From Bacteroidaceae bacterium (lineage in GTDB: Bacteria; Bacteroidota; Bacteroidia; Bacteroidales; Bacteroidaceae), in the NCBI GenBank assembly GCA_017940185.1, contig JAGAZE010000030.1, positions 1-34,681 on the forward strand: a stretch of 34,681 nucleotides of DNA, written 5' to 3'. This document shows positions 22,785 through 33,594 of the stretch, piece by piece (the stretch's first letter is position 1; each line of letters begins with the position of its first letter). A model generated the notes under the pieces. The model did not search any database, was not told the origin of the DNA, and saw nothing but the letters and a program-made list of their open reading frames with translations. The position numbers were made by a program, and so were the translations under genes.

Positions 22785-23870
22785 TCAGTCTTCCATCTGC
22801 TGACGGATGTAGAGCTTCTTCACCTTCTTCATGTCGTGTGCCACCATCAGGCGTACGAGTTCTTCAAACGATGTCTTGCGCGGGTTCCATCCCAGTGTCT
22901 CCTTCGCCTTGGTGGGGTCGCCGAGGAGCTGTTCCACTTCTGCGGGACGGAAGAAGCGCGGGTCTACCTCTACAAGTACGCGCCCTGTGGCTTTGTCGAC
23001 GCCCTTCTCTTCCAGTCCTTCGCCCTGCCATTCGAGGTCGATGCCCACCTCGCGGAAGGCCAGTGTGGCAAACTCGCGCACGGTGTGGTATTCGCCTGTT
23101 GCGATGACGAAGTCGTCGGGCTGCGGCTGCTGCAGGATGAGCCACATGCACTCCACGTAATCGGGTGCATAGCCCCAGTCGCGCAGTGCGCTGAGGTTGC
23201 CGAGGTAGAGCTTATCCTGATGCCCTTGTGCTATGCGTGCGGCAGCGAGGGTTATCTTGCGTGTGACGAAGGTCTCGCCGCGTCGTTCGCTCTCATGATT
23301 GAAGAGGATGCCGTTGGCGCAGAACATGCCGTACGACTCGCGGTAGTTTTTCATTATCCAATAGGCATAGAGCTTTGCCACGGCATAGGGTGAGCGGGGA
23401 TAAAAGGGTGTGGTCTCCTTCTGCGGCACCTCCTGCACGAGTCCGAAGAGCTCAGATGTGCTTGCCTGATAGATGCGGCACTGGTGTTCCAGACCACAGA
23501 TGCGCACTGCTTCGAGCAGGCGCAATGTGCCCACTGCATCGGTATCGGCAGTGTATTCGGGCACATCGAACGACACTTTCACGTGGCTTTGCGCTGCCAG
23601 ATTATAAATCTCGGTGGGTTTCACCTCGCCGATGATGCGGATAAGCGACGACGAGTCGGTCATGTCTGCCCAATGGAGGTCGACGAGGCGCTTCTGTTTC
23701 ATATCGCGCACCCACTCATCAAGGTAGAGATGCTCTATACGACCAGTGTTGAACGAGCTGCTGCGGCGCAACAGTCCATGCACTTCGTAACCTTTTTCTA
23801 TCAGAAACTCTGCCAGATAGGAGCCGTCCTGCCCGGTGATACCGGTAATCAATGCAATTTTGCTTGACAT
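22785..23870 (-). CDS. gmd: GDP-mannose 4,6-dehydratase
   Basis: Gmd converts GDP-mannose to GDP-4-keto-6-deoxymannose, the committed step to GDP-fucose. The 361-residue protein has the NADP motif GITGQDG (10-16), [29 protein letters not shown], and the catalytic Thr138-Ser139-Glu140 with Tyr162 and Lys166 (YAVAK). Conserved [10 protein letters not shown] and [18 protein letters not shown] follow. It lies 31 bases after manC and 42 bases before the L,D-transpeptidase-like gene. Confidence 0.96.
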   Translation of the reverse strand: MSSKIALITGITGQDGSYLAEFLIEKGYEVHGLLRRSSSFNTGRIEHLYLDEWVRDMKQKRLVDLHWADMTDSSSLIRIIGEVKPTEIYNLAAQSHVKVSFDVPEYTADTDAVGTLRLLEAVRICGLEHQCRIYQASTSELFGLVQEVPQKETTPFYPRSPYAVAKLYAYWIMKNYRESYGMFCANGILFNHESERRGETFVTRKITLAAARIAQGHQDKLYLGNLSALRDWGYAPDYVECMWLILQQPQPDDFVIATGEYHTVREFATLAFREVGIDLEWQGEGLEEKGVDKATGRVLVEVDPRFFRPAEVEQLLGDPTKAKETLGWNPRKTSFEELVRLMVAHDMKKVKKLYIRQQMED

Positions 23871-23901
23871 AAAGGGGGATGTATTATTCGATTTTTTCAG
23901 T

Positions 23902-24966
23902 CTATTCTTCAGTATACTGCTTTATCTTCTGCTCTTCGCTCAGTCGGCAGATGAGCAGCGTATTGTCTTTTTCGGCTACGATGTATCCTTCAAGTCCTTG
24001 CACCACCACCTTCTTCTCCTCTGTAGCGTGTATGATGCAATCTTTGGTGTCGAACACGCGGATGTTGGCACCTATGAGGCTGTTGCCTTGCAGGTCGCGC
24101 GGTGTCTGCATCAGCAGCGAGCCCCATGTACCGAGGTCGCTCCATCCGAAGTCGGCAGGACACACATAGATTTCATCGGCTTTCTCCATGATGGCATAGT
24201 CGATGCTGATGTTTTCGCACTCGGGATAGCGCTGGTTGAGCATCTCCTGTTCGCGCTCGGTGCCCATGTAGGGGCGTATGGTGTCGAAGAGGCGTATCAT
24301 GGTGGGCTGATAGATGCGGAAGGCGTTGACGATGGTGCTCACGTTCCAGATGAAGATGCCCGAGTTCCAGAAATAGCTCTGGTCTTGTATGTACTGTTCT
24401 GCCGTCTGCAGGTCGGGTTTCTCGCGGAAGGAGAACACGCGGAATATCTCCTTGTTGCGCACGCTGCTGGCGCTGAGGTCGGCCTGTATGTATCCGTAGC
24501 CTGTCTCGGGGCGCGTGGGCTTCATGCCAAGGGTGAGGATGGCGTCGGTATCGTTGACAAAGTCGAGGCACTGACGGATGACACGCTGAAACTCCGTCAC
24601 ATTCATCACGATGTGGTCGCTGGGTGCCACCACGATGTTGGCGTTCTCGTCCTGCTCCTTGATGCGACAGCTCACATAGGCTATACACGGTGCGGTGTTT
24701 CTGCGGCATGGTTCCTGCAATATGTTGCCGCGCGGCATGTCGGGCAACTGCTCGGCGCAGATGTCGGCGTAGCGTGCGTTGGTCACCACCCACACATTCT
24801 CGGCCGGCACCACGTCCTTAAACCTGTCGTAGGTGAGTTGCAGCAGAGTGCGGCCCACGCCAAGCACGTCGATAAACTGTTTGGGACGCTCTTCGGTGCT
24901 CATCGGCCAGAAACGGCTACCCACGCCGCCTGCCATTATAACAAGATGATTGTGAGACATTTGCAT
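23902..24966 (-). CDS. manC: mannose-1-phosphate guanylyltransferase
   Basis: The enzyme makes GDP-mannose from mannose-1-phosphate and GTP. It opens with [23 protein letters not shown], the GMP signature. The protein has 354 residues from ATG 24966 (or 352 from ATG 24960, MSHNHLV; either is possible) and lacks the C-terminal phosphomannose-isomerase domain of type II enzymes. Other landmarks are [32 protein letters not shown] and [10 protein letters not shown]. It is the first gene of the manC-gmd-ldt run. Phosphomannomutase and phosphomannose isomerase are not in the window. Confidence 0.94.
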   Translation of the reverse strand: MQMSHNHLVIMAGGVGSRFWPMSTEERPKQFIDVLGVGRTLLQLTYDRFKDVVPAENVWVVTNARYADICAEQLPDMPRGNILQEPCRRNTAPCIAYVSCRIKEQDENANIVVAPSDHIVMNVTEFQRVIRQCLDFVNDTDAILTLGMKPTRPETGYGYIQADLSASSVRNKEIFRVFSFREKPDLQTAEQYIQDQSYFWNSGIFIWNVSTIVNAFRIYQPTMIRLFDTIRPYMGTEREQEMLNQRYPECENISIDYAIMEKADEIYVCPADFGWSDLGTWGSLLMQTPRDLQGNSLIGANIRVFDTKDCIIHATEEKKVVVQGLEGYIVAEKDNTLLICRLSEEQKIKQYTEE

Positions 24967-25001
24967 GACAATAGTCTTATGGTAAATCAATGAATTTCGT
25001 A

Positions 25002-25009
25002 CAAAGTTA
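25002..25009 (-). promoter_or_regulatory. -7 box before manC
   Basis: On the minus strand TAACTTTG, a perfect TAnnTTTG box, about 35 bases before the first manC ATG. No TTTG at the expected upstream distance. Confidence 0.45.
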
Positions 25010-25063
25010 AGGATTATTCTCTACTCCGCAGCGTTTCTTCCATTTTTTCTGTTAGAGTGGAAT

Positions 25064-25099
25064 AAAAAAACCGACGCGGATGGGTCTCAATCCGCGTCG
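25064..25099 (-). terminator. terminator of groES-groEL
   Basis: cgacgcggat / atccgcgtcg (10-base perfect stem, 8-base loop) followed on the minus strand by a T-run (seven A at 25064-25070 on the plus strand). It lies about 30 bases after the groEL stop. Confidence 0.85.
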
Positions 25100-25127
25100 A
25101 TTATTATTTTGGTGACGATAGGTTATC

Positions 25128-26771
<1,644 letters not shown>

Positions 26772-26807
26772 TTATTTCGGTTTGTGGGTTGATTGTCCTG
26801 TTATTAC

Positions 26808-27077
26808 TTACTTCAGTATGGCGAGCACGTCGCTCTGACGCATGATAAGATATTTCTCGCCTTCGAGTTCTATCTCGGTTCCTGCATATTTGCCGTAGAG
26901 AATGTTGTCGCCTGCCTTGAGCACCATCTCTTCGTCTTTGGTGCCATTGCCTGCTGCCACTACTTTTCCGTGGAGGGGTTTCTCTTTTGCGGTGTCGGGA
27001 ATGATGATTCCGCCTACTTTCTCTTCTGCTGCTGCCGGACTTACCAGCACGCGGTCTGCTAATGGTTGGATGTTCAT
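26808..27077 (-). CDS. groES: 10 kDa co-chaperonin GroES
   Basis: GroES caps the GroEL cage. Starting at 27077 ([20 protein letters not shown]) gives 89 residues, the usual size; the longer open frame upstream has no family character. [14 protein letters not shown] contains the mobile loop (GGIII), and the end [15 protein letters not shown] is typical. It is the first gene of groES-groEL, divergent from the porE-like gene. No exact TAnnTTTG box stands in the 261-base gap, so it may use a different promoter type. Confidence 0.97.
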   Translation of the reverse strand: MNIQPLADRVLVSPAAAEEKVGGIIIPDTAKEKPLHGKVVAAGNGTKDEEMVLKAGDNILYGKYAGTEIELEGEKYLIMRQSDVLAILK

Positions 27078-27338
27078 TGTGTGTGTATTTTTGTTTGGTT
27101 GATTGTTTTCCACTCTTCATTCAACAAAAAGCGTGCCAAACGCTACACTACTGACCTACAATGTGCATTTTCACGGTATAAGCACAGGCCGTCGACAGGC
27201 TATGCCGACAGGTCGCAAGCAGCCTCTCGGGTGGACGGTATCAACTTCTCACCGCAGCTTGGCAATAATCGGCAACATTTTACGTTACAAGTAAAACGTC
27301 TGCTGTCATCGTCGACAGCTAGTCATCAGCAAATACCC

Positions 27339-29408
27339 ATGAGACACCGACACCATTATATATATATACTCGTGGTTGCCTGTCTGCTGCTCAGCGCATG
27401 CGGGGCAGAACGCAACCTGAAGAAGGGGGAGAAATACCTTACCCTGGGCGAATACTACGATGCTGCCAGCCAGTTCAGGCAAGCCTACAGCAAGACACCT
27501 CCCAAGTTGCGTGCCGAGCGCGGACAAATCGCTGCCAAGATGGCATACTGCTATGAGCGCTACGGTGCCTACCAGAAAGCTATCGGGGCCTACCGCAACG
27601 TGATACGCTATGAACAAGACTCACCTGAGACACATCTGCTGCTCGGACGGCAACTGCTGCGCACAGGGGCATACAAGGAGGCAGAGAAGGAACTGCTCAT
27701 CGCTGCCGACTCGATGAAGGACAACGAACTGCTGCGCCAAAGCCTGCTCACTGCACGCAAGGCGGCACAGTGGAAAGCGGCAGGATCGCGATACACAGTG
27801 AAGAAGATGGACGTGTTCAACTCGCAACGCGCCGACTTCAGTCCGGTGCTCCTCGGCGACCAGCACGAACAACTCTACTTCACCTCTACTCGCAATCAGG
27901 CACAGGGCGACGAGATGTCGGGCATCACTGGTGCCAAGGCGGGCGATATCTTCCTCTCTACCAAGAACGACAAGGGACAATGGTCGCGCCCGGAAGCCAT
28001 AGAGGGGGGACTCAACACAGCCTTCGACGAGGGTGCATGCAGCTTCTCGCCCGACCAGCGCGTGATGTATCTCACGCAGTGCAAGACCGACCCGCAGTAT
28101 CCACGCTATGCGCAGATAGTGACCTCCAACCGTGCCGATGCCGCATGGGGAAAGGTTGCCGACTTCCAAATCACACGCGACACGCTGTCGTCGTTCGCAC
28201 ATCCCGCCGTGAGTCCCGACGGATTGTGGCTCTACTTCGTGAGCGATATGCCCGGCGGACTCGGCGGACTCGACATCTGGAGAGCACAGCTAACGGCCGC
28301 TGGCGTGGGTGTGGTAGAGAATGTGGGAGCACCCGTCAACACACCTGGCGACGAGATGTTTCCCACCTTCCGACCCAACGGCGACCTCTACTTCTCTTCC
28401 GACGGACATGCCGGACTGGGCGGACTCGACATCTTCATTGCCACAGTGGGAAAGAACGGCAGATACCAACTTGAGCATCCCGGCTTTCCACTCAACTCAC
28501 AAGGCGACGACTTTGGCATGACCTTCGAAGGAGTGAAAAATCGAGGCTTCTTCTGCTCCAACCGCAACGACGGACGAGGCTGGGAAAGCATCTACAGCTT
28601 TGAGTACGACGAGATTGTGCAGACAGTGAAGGGATGGGTATATGAGATGGATGGCTACGAACTGCCTGCCGCACAAGTATACATGGTGGGCAACGACGGC
28701 ACCAACCTCAAACTCAGCGTGAAGGGCGACGGCTCATTCGAGCAAGTGGTGAAGCCTGGCACCGAGTACCTCTTCATGGCCACATGCAAGGGATTCCTCA
28801 ACCATAAGGAGTCGCTGCGCGTAGGCATCGTCGACGACTCTGAAGAGCATGTGTTGCAGTTCCCCCTGGCACCCATCAGCGTGCCCGTGATGATAGACAA
28901 CATCTTCTACGACTTCGACAAGGCCACCCTGCGTCCCGAGAGCGAAAAGGCACTCGACGAACTGGTGACCCTACTCAACGAAAATCCCAACGTCACCATA
29001 GAGCTCAGCGCACACTGCGACTACAAAGGTACGCAGGCATACAACAAGAAACTGGCACAGCGGCGCGCCGAGAGTGTGGTGCGCTACCTCATAGCAAAAG
29101 GCATTGCCGCCGACCGACTCACTCCTGTGGGCTATGGCAAGGAGAAACCCAAGACGGTGCGAAAGAAACTCGCAGCACAATACAACTGGCTGAAAGAAGG
29201 CGACGTGCTCACTCAGGAATTCATAGGCAAGCTCGACAAGGAGAAGCAGGAGATATGCAATCAGCTCAACCGACGCACTGAGTTCATCGTGCTGCGCACT
29301 ACCTACGGCATGTTCGACAAGGATGGAAACCTGAAAAATCCGCCCAAACCTAAACCCAAAAAACAAGAGGAAGACGAAGAAGAGATATTCTTCGACATAG
29401 AATTCTGA
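27339..29408 (+). CDS. porE: PorE-like outer membrane lipoprotein: TPR, beta-propeller and OmpA domain
   Basis: Starting at 27339 gives 689 residues with a lipoprotein signal (LLLSAC, Cys21); the open frame further upstream is not convincing. In order: TPR units (about 28-135, GEYYDAASQFRQAYSK, GAYQKAIGAYRNVIRY, GAYKEAEKELLIAA), a PD40/WD40-like propeller (about 150-420) with blades such as SFSPDQRVMYLT, VSPDGLWLYFVSD and FRPNGDLYFSSDG plus GGLGGLDIW repeats, a regulatory-domain-like segment, and a C-terminal OmpA peptidoglycan-binding domain (about 527-620, YDFDKATLRPESEKALDELV, ELSAHCDYKG, RRAESVVRYL). This order is that of PorE of the type IX secretion system in Porphyromonas gingivalis, which tethers the machine to the cell wall. 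The tail is charged. It is followed 13 bases later by the TIM-barrel/methyltransferase gene. Confidence 0.82.
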   Translation: MRHRHHYIYILVVACLLLSACGAERNLKKGEKYLTLGEYYDAASQFRQAYSKTPPKLRAERGQIAAKMAYCYERYGAYQKAIGAYRNVIRYEQDSPETHLLLGRQLLRTGAYKEAEKELLIAADSMKDNELLRQSLLTARKAAQWKAAGSRYTVKKMDVFNSQRADFSPVLLGDQHEQLYFTSTRNQAQGDEMSGITGAKAGDIFLSTKNDKGQWSRPEAIEGGLNTAFDEGACSFSPDQRVMYLTQCKTDPQYPRYAQIVTSNRADAAWGKVADFQITRDTLSSFAHPAVSPDGLWLYFVSDMPGGLGGLDIWRAQLTAAGVGVVENVGAPVNTPGDEMFPTFRPNGDLYFSSDGHAGLGGLDIFIATVGKNGRYQLEHPGFPLNSQGDDFGMTFEGVKNRGFFCSNRNDGRGWESIYSFEYDEIVQTVKGWVYEMDGYELPAAQVYMVGNDGTNLKLSVKGDGSFEQVVKPGTEYLFMATCKGFLNHKESLRVGIVDDSEEHVLQFPLAPISVPVMIDNIFYDFDKATLRPESEKALDELVTLLNENPNVTIELSAHCDYKGTQAYNKKLAQRRAESVVRYLIAKGIAADRLTPVGYGKEKPKTVRKKLAAQYNWLKEGDVLTQEFIGKLDKEKQEICNQLNRRTEFIVLRTTYGMFDKDGNLKNPPKPKPKKQEEDEEEIFFDIEF

Positions 29409-29421
29409 CACGCGATAGCCC

Positions 29422-30756
29422 ATGTCTCCCCACCTCATCGTAATGCTCACACGCGACGACCTCACCGTGGCAAACGCGGCAGAGTTGTTCCAACAGTGCC
29501 AGAAATCTCCAGCACAATACTGGGGATTCAAGGAAAGCCCCTTGCCCCTTGAAGAGATGAAAACCCTCTACAGGCAGATGAAAGCCTGCGGCAAAACCAC
29601 TGTGATGGAGGTGGTGGCATACACCGAAGAGGAAGGACTGGCGGCTGCACAGATGGCGGCAGCATGCCAGTGCGACATCCTTATGGGTACCACTTACGCC
29701 GACAGCATACTGGCGCTATGCCAAGAGCATGGCATCAAGTATATGCCCTTCGTAGGACTGGTGTCGGGCCGACCGTCTGTCCTCGAAGGCGACATACGCG
29801 CCATGGTGGGCGAGGCACAGCAATACATCGACAACGGTGCCTACGGCATCGACCTGCTCGCCTACCGCTACACGGGCAATGTCGGACAGCTGATGCACGC
29901 CATGACAGAAGGCATCAACGCACCCGTGTGCATAGCGGGAAGCATCGACAGCTGTGAGAAGATCGATGCCGTAACCAGCGCAGGCGCATGGGCATTCACC
30001 ATAGGAGGGGCGTTCTTCGACAAAAAGTTTGGCAACACCTTTCCTGAGCAGATTGACAAAGTCTGCGAATATGTGGGAAGGGGAAATCAAGTCGTCGACT
30101 ACTACGACACCATCGCCGATCAATACGACGACAGCCGCTTCGGCAACAGCTACGGTCACTTCATTGACTACGAAGAACGCCGCATACTCGACCGACTCAT
30201 CAACACCGCACCAGGCATGCTAAGGCTGGAGATGGCGTGCGGAACAGGCAGACTCACCAACTATGCCACACATGCCCTCGATGCCAGCAGTGAGATGATG
30301 AAGCATGCCCGCAGACGCCATCCCCACGTCATCTTCCGACAGGCATCCGCCACCGGCACGGGCTTCGACGACAACATGTTCGACACCGTCTATGCCTTCC
30401 ATCTCATGATGCACCTCGACACCAACGTCATCGGCGACATCATCAACGAGGCATGGCGCATACTCAAGCCCGGAGGCAGCCTCATCTTCGACATCCCATC
30501 AAAACGCCGGCGCAACCTGCTACGCAAAAAGCAGTCGTCGTGGCACGGCGCCACAGCGCTGACAGTGAGGGACGTGGAAAACATGACAGCCGGCCGCTTC
30601 ACCATCAGTGCCACATGTGGCATCATGATGCTGCCCGTACACAAACTGCCCACAGTCCTCCGCCATCCCCTGAGGAGCACCGACTATGCCCTGGCCAACA
30701 GTTGCCTGAAGCCATACAGCTCGTATTTAGTACTGAAACTGGTAAAGAAAGACTGA
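29422..30756 (+). CDS. TIM-barrel protein fused to a SAM-dependent methyltransferase
   Basis: The 444-residue protein has two parts. Residues 1 to about 220 look like a small beta/alpha barrel: SPHLIVMLTRDDLTV, WGFKESPL, TTVMEVVAYTEEEG, KYMPFVGLVSGRPSVLEG, YGIDLLAYRYTG, then VCIAGSID and AFTIGGAFFDKKFG, which have the look of a C-terminal phosphate-binding site. I recall stand-alone proteins of this kind but no established function. Residues about 225-444 are a class I methyltransferase: motif I LRLEMACGTGRLT (268-280), ALDASSEMM, FDTVYAFHLMMHL, and RILKPGGSLIFD (346-357). It starts 13 bases after the porE-like gene, so it is probably co-transcribed. Substrates of both parts are unknown. Confidence 0.75.
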   Translation: MSPHLIVMLTRDDLTVANAAELFQQCQKSPAQYWGFKESPLPLEEMKTLYRQMKACGKTTVMEVVAYTEEEGLAAAQMAAACQCDILMGTTYADSILALCQEHGIKYMPFVGLVSGRPSVLEGDIRAMVGEAQQYIDNGAYGIDLLAYRYTGNVGQLMHAMTEGINAPVCIAGSIDSCEKIDAVTSAGAWAFTIGGAFFDKKFGNTFPEQIDKVCEYVGRGNQVVDYYDTIADQYDDSRFGNSYGHFIDYEERRILDRLINTAPGMLRLEMACGTGRLTNYATHALDASSEMMKHARRRHPHVIFRQASATGTGFDDNMFDTVYAFHLMMHLDTNVIGDIINEAWRILKPGGSLIFDIPSKRRRNLLRKKQSSWHGATALTVRDVENMTAGRFTISATCGIMMLPVHKLPTVLRHPLRSTDYALANSCLKPYSSYLVLKLVKKD

Positions 30757-30923
30757 GGAAGAATATCTGGTAATGCGGCGAATAGGCTGAATGAAAATGA
30801 CGACAGAAGCATGACCAAAAACAATGGCAGATAGTGACACGAATGCCACTCGAGTCAGGAATCTCACAAATCGGCTGCAAACCCTAACAGACTAACAACA
30901 GAAATACCGCAAACAACATCTCC

Positions 30924-31418
30924 ATGGAAGTAATACAGAGCTTTACCATCGACCACACACGTCTTCTCCCCGGCATCTACGTGTCGCGACAAGACAACGG
31001 CTTCACCACTTTCGACCTGCGCATCACCAGGCCCAATCACGAGCCTGCCGTTGCACCGGCTGCCATGCACAGCATGGAGCACCTTATGGCTACGTGGTTT
31101 CGCAACTGCGAAGCCAAGGACGATGTCGTCTACGTAGGTCCTATGGGCTGTCTCACGGGCATGTACGTGGTGATGCGAGGCACATATAGCATAGACGACA
31201 TGCGCCGACTCACCATGGAGTGCCTGACGTGGATGCTCCAACAACACGAAGTGCCTGCCACACAACCCGAGACTTGCGGCAACTACCTGTTGCACGACCT
31301 GCCCATGTGCCACTGGGAAGCACGACGATATCTCGACCGACTGACAAATGACTTCCACTGCGAATATCAGACGCTACAGGTCACGCTGGAAGACGGCAAA
31401 ATCTTTGCCGACGCATGA
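30924..31418 (+). CDS. luxS: S-ribosylhomocysteine lyase (AI-2 synthase)
   Basis: LuxS splits S-ribosylhomocysteine into homocysteine and the precursor of autoinducer-2. The 164-residue protein has the zinc ligands His49 and His53 (HSMEH) and Cys118 (TCGNYLLHDL), the catalytic Cys76 in GPMGCLTGMY, and substrate-binding FDLRITRPN. Length is normal. The partner adenosylhomocysteine nucleosidase is not in the window. A perfect palindrome lies 58 bases downstream. I see no consensus promoter in the 167-base gap upstream. Confidence 0.95.
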   Translation: MEVIQSFTIDHTRLLPGIYVSRQDNGFTTFDLRITRPNHEPAVAPAAMHSMEHLMATWFRNCEAKDDVVYVGPMGCLTGMYVVMRGTYSIDDMRRLTMECLTWMLQQHEVPATQPETCGNYLLHDLPMCHWEARRYLDRLTNDFHCEYQTLQVTLEDGKIFADA

Positions 31419-31475
31419 TATAGGAAGTTTCGCTTTACATCGTCAAGCGCTTAATCATCAACAGGATATTTCATG

Positions 31476-31535
31476 TTCCAAATTTCTTATAATATTTTTG
31501 GAGTGTATTCCAAAAATATTATAAGAAATTTGGAA
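31476..31535. repeat. 27-bp perfect palindrome with 6-base loop
   Basis: The arms 31476-31502 and 31509-31535 are exact reverse complements over 27 bases; the loop is gtgtat. The left arm begins ttccaaatttcttataat and the right arm ends ttataagaaatttggaa. Arms are about 80 percent A+T. A pyrimidine stretch (cctttttctg) follows a few bases later on the plus strand, so it could end luxS transcription, but it is longer and more AT-rich than the other terminators here, which have 9-14-base stems. Confidence 0.95.
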
Positions 31536-31603
31536 TCCGCCTTTTTCTGCAATAAGCCGTGCGCACTCCTTAGAAATCAGAGGCGCTACATTCCTTCCAT
31601 ATC

Positions 31604-31637
31604 TTTGTGCTGCTTTCTGCATTTTCCTTTACCTTTG
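31604..31637 (+). promoter_or_regulatory. promoter of the small-gene/msrA run
   Basis: TTTG (31604-31607), 22 bases, TACCTTTG (31630-31637). The -7 box is perfect and the spacer one base over the usual range. The ATG of the 60-residue protein is 32 bases downstream. Confidence 0.65.
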
Positions 31638-31669
31638 CAAATGGTAATAACCCTCACACTATCACACAT

Positions 31670-31852
31670 ATGGCACACGCATGCGAAAACTGTAAGTTCA
31701 GGGCGCACTACGACCGCAAGCCGCAGTCGGCCCTGGGACGCTTCTGGCGCTGGCACATCAACTTCTGCCCGGGATGGAAACGATACTTCAACGCACAGCA
31801 GGAGGCGAAGAAGGAGGAGCTGCGCAAGAAGTACAACTTCAAGAAATACTGA
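31670..31852 (+). CDS. 60-residue basic protein with a Cys2-His-Cys pattern, conserved-looking
   Basis: Starting at 31670, just after a consensus promoter, the protein reads MAHACENCKFRAHYDRKPQS and LGRFWRWHINFCPGWKRYF, then a charged helix ending EELRKKYNFKKY. Cys5-x2-Cys8 and His29-x3-Cys33 could bind a zinc ion. The tryptophan-rich middle (FWRWH, PGWKRY) and lysine-rich end give a strongly basic protein. I recall near-identical small uncharacterised proteins in other Bacteroidales, so I take it as real, but no function is established. It is the first gene of a run with the 52-residue gene and msrA. Confidence 0.75.
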   Translation: MAHACENCKFRAHYDRKPQSALGRFWRWHINFCPGWKRYFNAQQEAKKEELRKKYNFKKY

Positions 31853-31893
31853 GAAATGCTGAGTGGAAACTTAGAATAACGCAACACCTACAC

Positions 31894-32052
31894 ATGGACA
31901 ATCCCATTCGCTTCAGCCAGTCGGACGACTATCGGCGCGAGCAACTCATCAGCGCCATTGAGCACGCACTCGCCAAACTGACGTTAGAAGAGCTGGAGGC
32001 ACTCTACTACGACATGAATACCAAACAATATATCTACCAGTCCGACCTATGA
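31894..32052 (+). CDS. 52-residue acidic protein overlapping msrA; function unknown
   Basis: MDNPIRFSQSDDYRREQLIS is followed by a helical acidic middle (AIEHALAKLTLEELEALYYD) and the end MNTKQYIYQSDL. It looks like two short helices with no signal peptide, membrane segment or metal motif. The frame is open upstream, but ATG 31894 is well placed after the preceding gene (41 bases). Its TGA overlaps the msrA ATG as ATGA (32049-32052), which points to coupled translation and supports that it is expressed. Confidence 0.65.
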   Translation: MDNPIRFSQSDDYRREQLISAIEHALAKLTLEELEALYYDMNTKQYIYQSDL

Positions 32053-32609
32053 AAGAACTCTACCTTGCCGGCGGTTGCTTCTGGGGCACGGAGCACTTCT
32101 TCAGGCAGATAGCTGGCGTGGTGCGCACGGAGGTGGGCTATGCCAACGGCATCGGAGATCATCCCACCTACGAAGAGGTGTGCACAGACACCACACAGTT
32201 TGCCGAGACCGTACACATCGTCTACGACCCCACACGCATAGGGCTGCGCTTCCTGCTGCAGATGTATTTCCAAACCATCGACCCGGTCAGCGTCAACCGA
32301 CAGGGGCACGACACGGGCACACAATACCGCACAGGGATATACTACACTGATGCAGCCGACCGCCCCGTGATAGAAGATATGTATCGGCGCGAACAACGCA
32401 AATACTACCACACCCTGGCAGTGGAACTGCTGCCGCTCACCAATTTTTTCCCTGCCGAGGACTATCATCAGGACTATCTGGTGAACAACCCCGACGGCTA
32501 CTGCCATCTGCCGCTGTCGCTCTTCCGCATGGCACGCGAGGCACGACCGCTCACCGATGAGGAGTGGATGGCAGAAAACGAGCCAAACACCGAAGAGGCT
32601 ACACGCTAA
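32049..32609 (+). CDS. msrA: peptide-methionine (S)-S-oxide reductase
   Basis: MsrA repairs the S form of methionine sulfoxide in proteins, with thioredoxin as reductant. The 186-residue protein has the GGCFWGTEH active site with Cys10, YANG, VHIVYDP, DPVSVNRQGHDTGTQYRTGI and YHQDYL, all family hallmarks. No signal peptide, so it is cytoplasmic, and no MsrB domain is fused. It overlaps the preceding small gene by four bases. Confidence 0.96.
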   Translation: MKELYLAGGCFWGTEHFFRQIAGVVRTEVGYANGIGDHPTYEEVCTDTTQFAETVHIVYDPTRIGLRFLLQMYFQTIDPVSVNRQGHDTGTQYRTGIYYTDAADRPVIEDMYRREQRKYYHTLAVELLPLTNFFPAEDYHQDYLVNNPDGYCHLPLSLFRMAREARPLTDEEWMAENEPNTEEATR

Positions 32610-32648
32610 ACACATCCCATAAATCATTCACCACCATCTTATACCGTC

Positions 32649-33482
32649 ATGGCAAAGCGTAAGCGACTGTTCTGCGAGATAAGCCCGACGACTTACTACA
32701 TTTCGCTGCAAAAGGAAATATGGAAGCGCAAGGTGAAGAATCTCCTAAGCAAGGAGCGCTTTGCCCGTGGTAAGCAAACGGAGTGGCTGCCCGTGGTGGT
32801 GAGCTCCCATTCTGCCAATATGATAAAGCGCGGGCCGGGCATCGACCCTGTGCTGCAGCAGAACAAGGCCGACAATATCCGCCTGGCCTGCCGCCGCATC
32901 GACGGCATCGTCGTCCGCCCGGGTGAGACGTTCTCCTTCTGGCAGCTGGTGGGCAAGACATCAAGGCGCAACGGCTTTGCCGACGGGCGCGTGCTGGTCA
33001 ACGGCCGGCTGGTGGCCGGCGTGGGCGGAGGACTGTGCAACCTCGCCAACACGCTCTGCCTGCTCTTCCTGCATAGTCCGATGACCATCACCGAACTGCA
33101 TCACCACTCCGACGCGCTGGCACCCGACCCCGACGGTATACGCACGCCCTACAGTGCCGGCACATCGGTGAACTGGAACTTCATCGACCTGCGCTTCCGC
33201 AACGACACACGGCAACCAGTGCAGCTACACACGTGGTGCGAAGGCGATGACCTCTGTGCCGAACTGCGCACCACCGAGGAGTTTCCATCCACCTATAAGA
33301 TTACGGAGGAAGACCACCACTTCCACAGAGAGGACAACGGAAAATACTACCGTCTGTCGCGCATTTACCGCGAGACCCTTGACCGCGCCACAGGGAAGCT
33401 CATCAAGCGCGAACTGAACTGGAACAACCGCTCGGAGGTGATGTTCGACTACGACCTGATACCCAAAGAACAGATAAGGTGA
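32649..33482 (+). CDS. VanW-family protein
   Basis: The 277-residue protein starts MAKRKRLFCEISPTTYYISL and has the VanW core: RPGETFSFWQLVGKTSRRNG, GVGGGLCNLANTL with a conserved cysteine, and HHHSDA. VanW is named from an accessory gene of vanB-type glycopeptide resistance clusters but its role is unknown, and most chromosomal relatives like this one are not resistance genes. There are no other van genes here. It has no signal peptide, although the family is often thought to act at the cell wall. It lies 39 bases after msrA and is probably in the same transcript; it converges with the surface-protein gene on the right. Confidence 0.85.
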   Translation: MAKRKRLFCEISPTTYYISLQKEIWKRKVKNLLSKERFARGKQTEWLPVVVSSHSANMIKRGPGIDPVLQQNKADNIRLACRRIDGIVVRPGETFSFWQLVGKTSRRNGFADGRVLVNGRLVAGVGGGLCNLANTLCLLFLHSPMTITELHHHSDALAPDPDGIRTPYSAGTSVNWNFIDLRFRNDTRQPVQLHTWCEGDDLCAELRTTEEFPSTYKITEEDHHFHREDNGKYYRLSRIYRETLDRATGKLIKRELNWNNRSEVMFDYDLIPKEQIR

Positions 33483-33594
33483 CGCCACTTGCCACCTTGC
33501 CAAAATCACACCGCCCCCCTTCTCACGAAGGAGGACGATGCTAAGAAACTAATAAAAAAAACATAAATAGATGTGTCTGCGCTTTTCGGGGCGG

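Noticed and set aside
27078-27338. CIRCE heat-shock operator before groES
   Set aside because: No TTAGCACTC-type inverted repeat is present; only small imperfect hairpins are seen.
31473-31862. 129-residue frame covering the palindrome after luxS
   Set aside because: It runs through the palindrome and a promoter and overlaps the better 60-residue gene in another frame; the translation is low in family character.
32649-33482. Glycopeptide resistance based on the VanW name
   Set aside because: No vanH, vanA/B, vanX or two-component genes are near; VanW relatives are common housekeeping proteins of unknown role.
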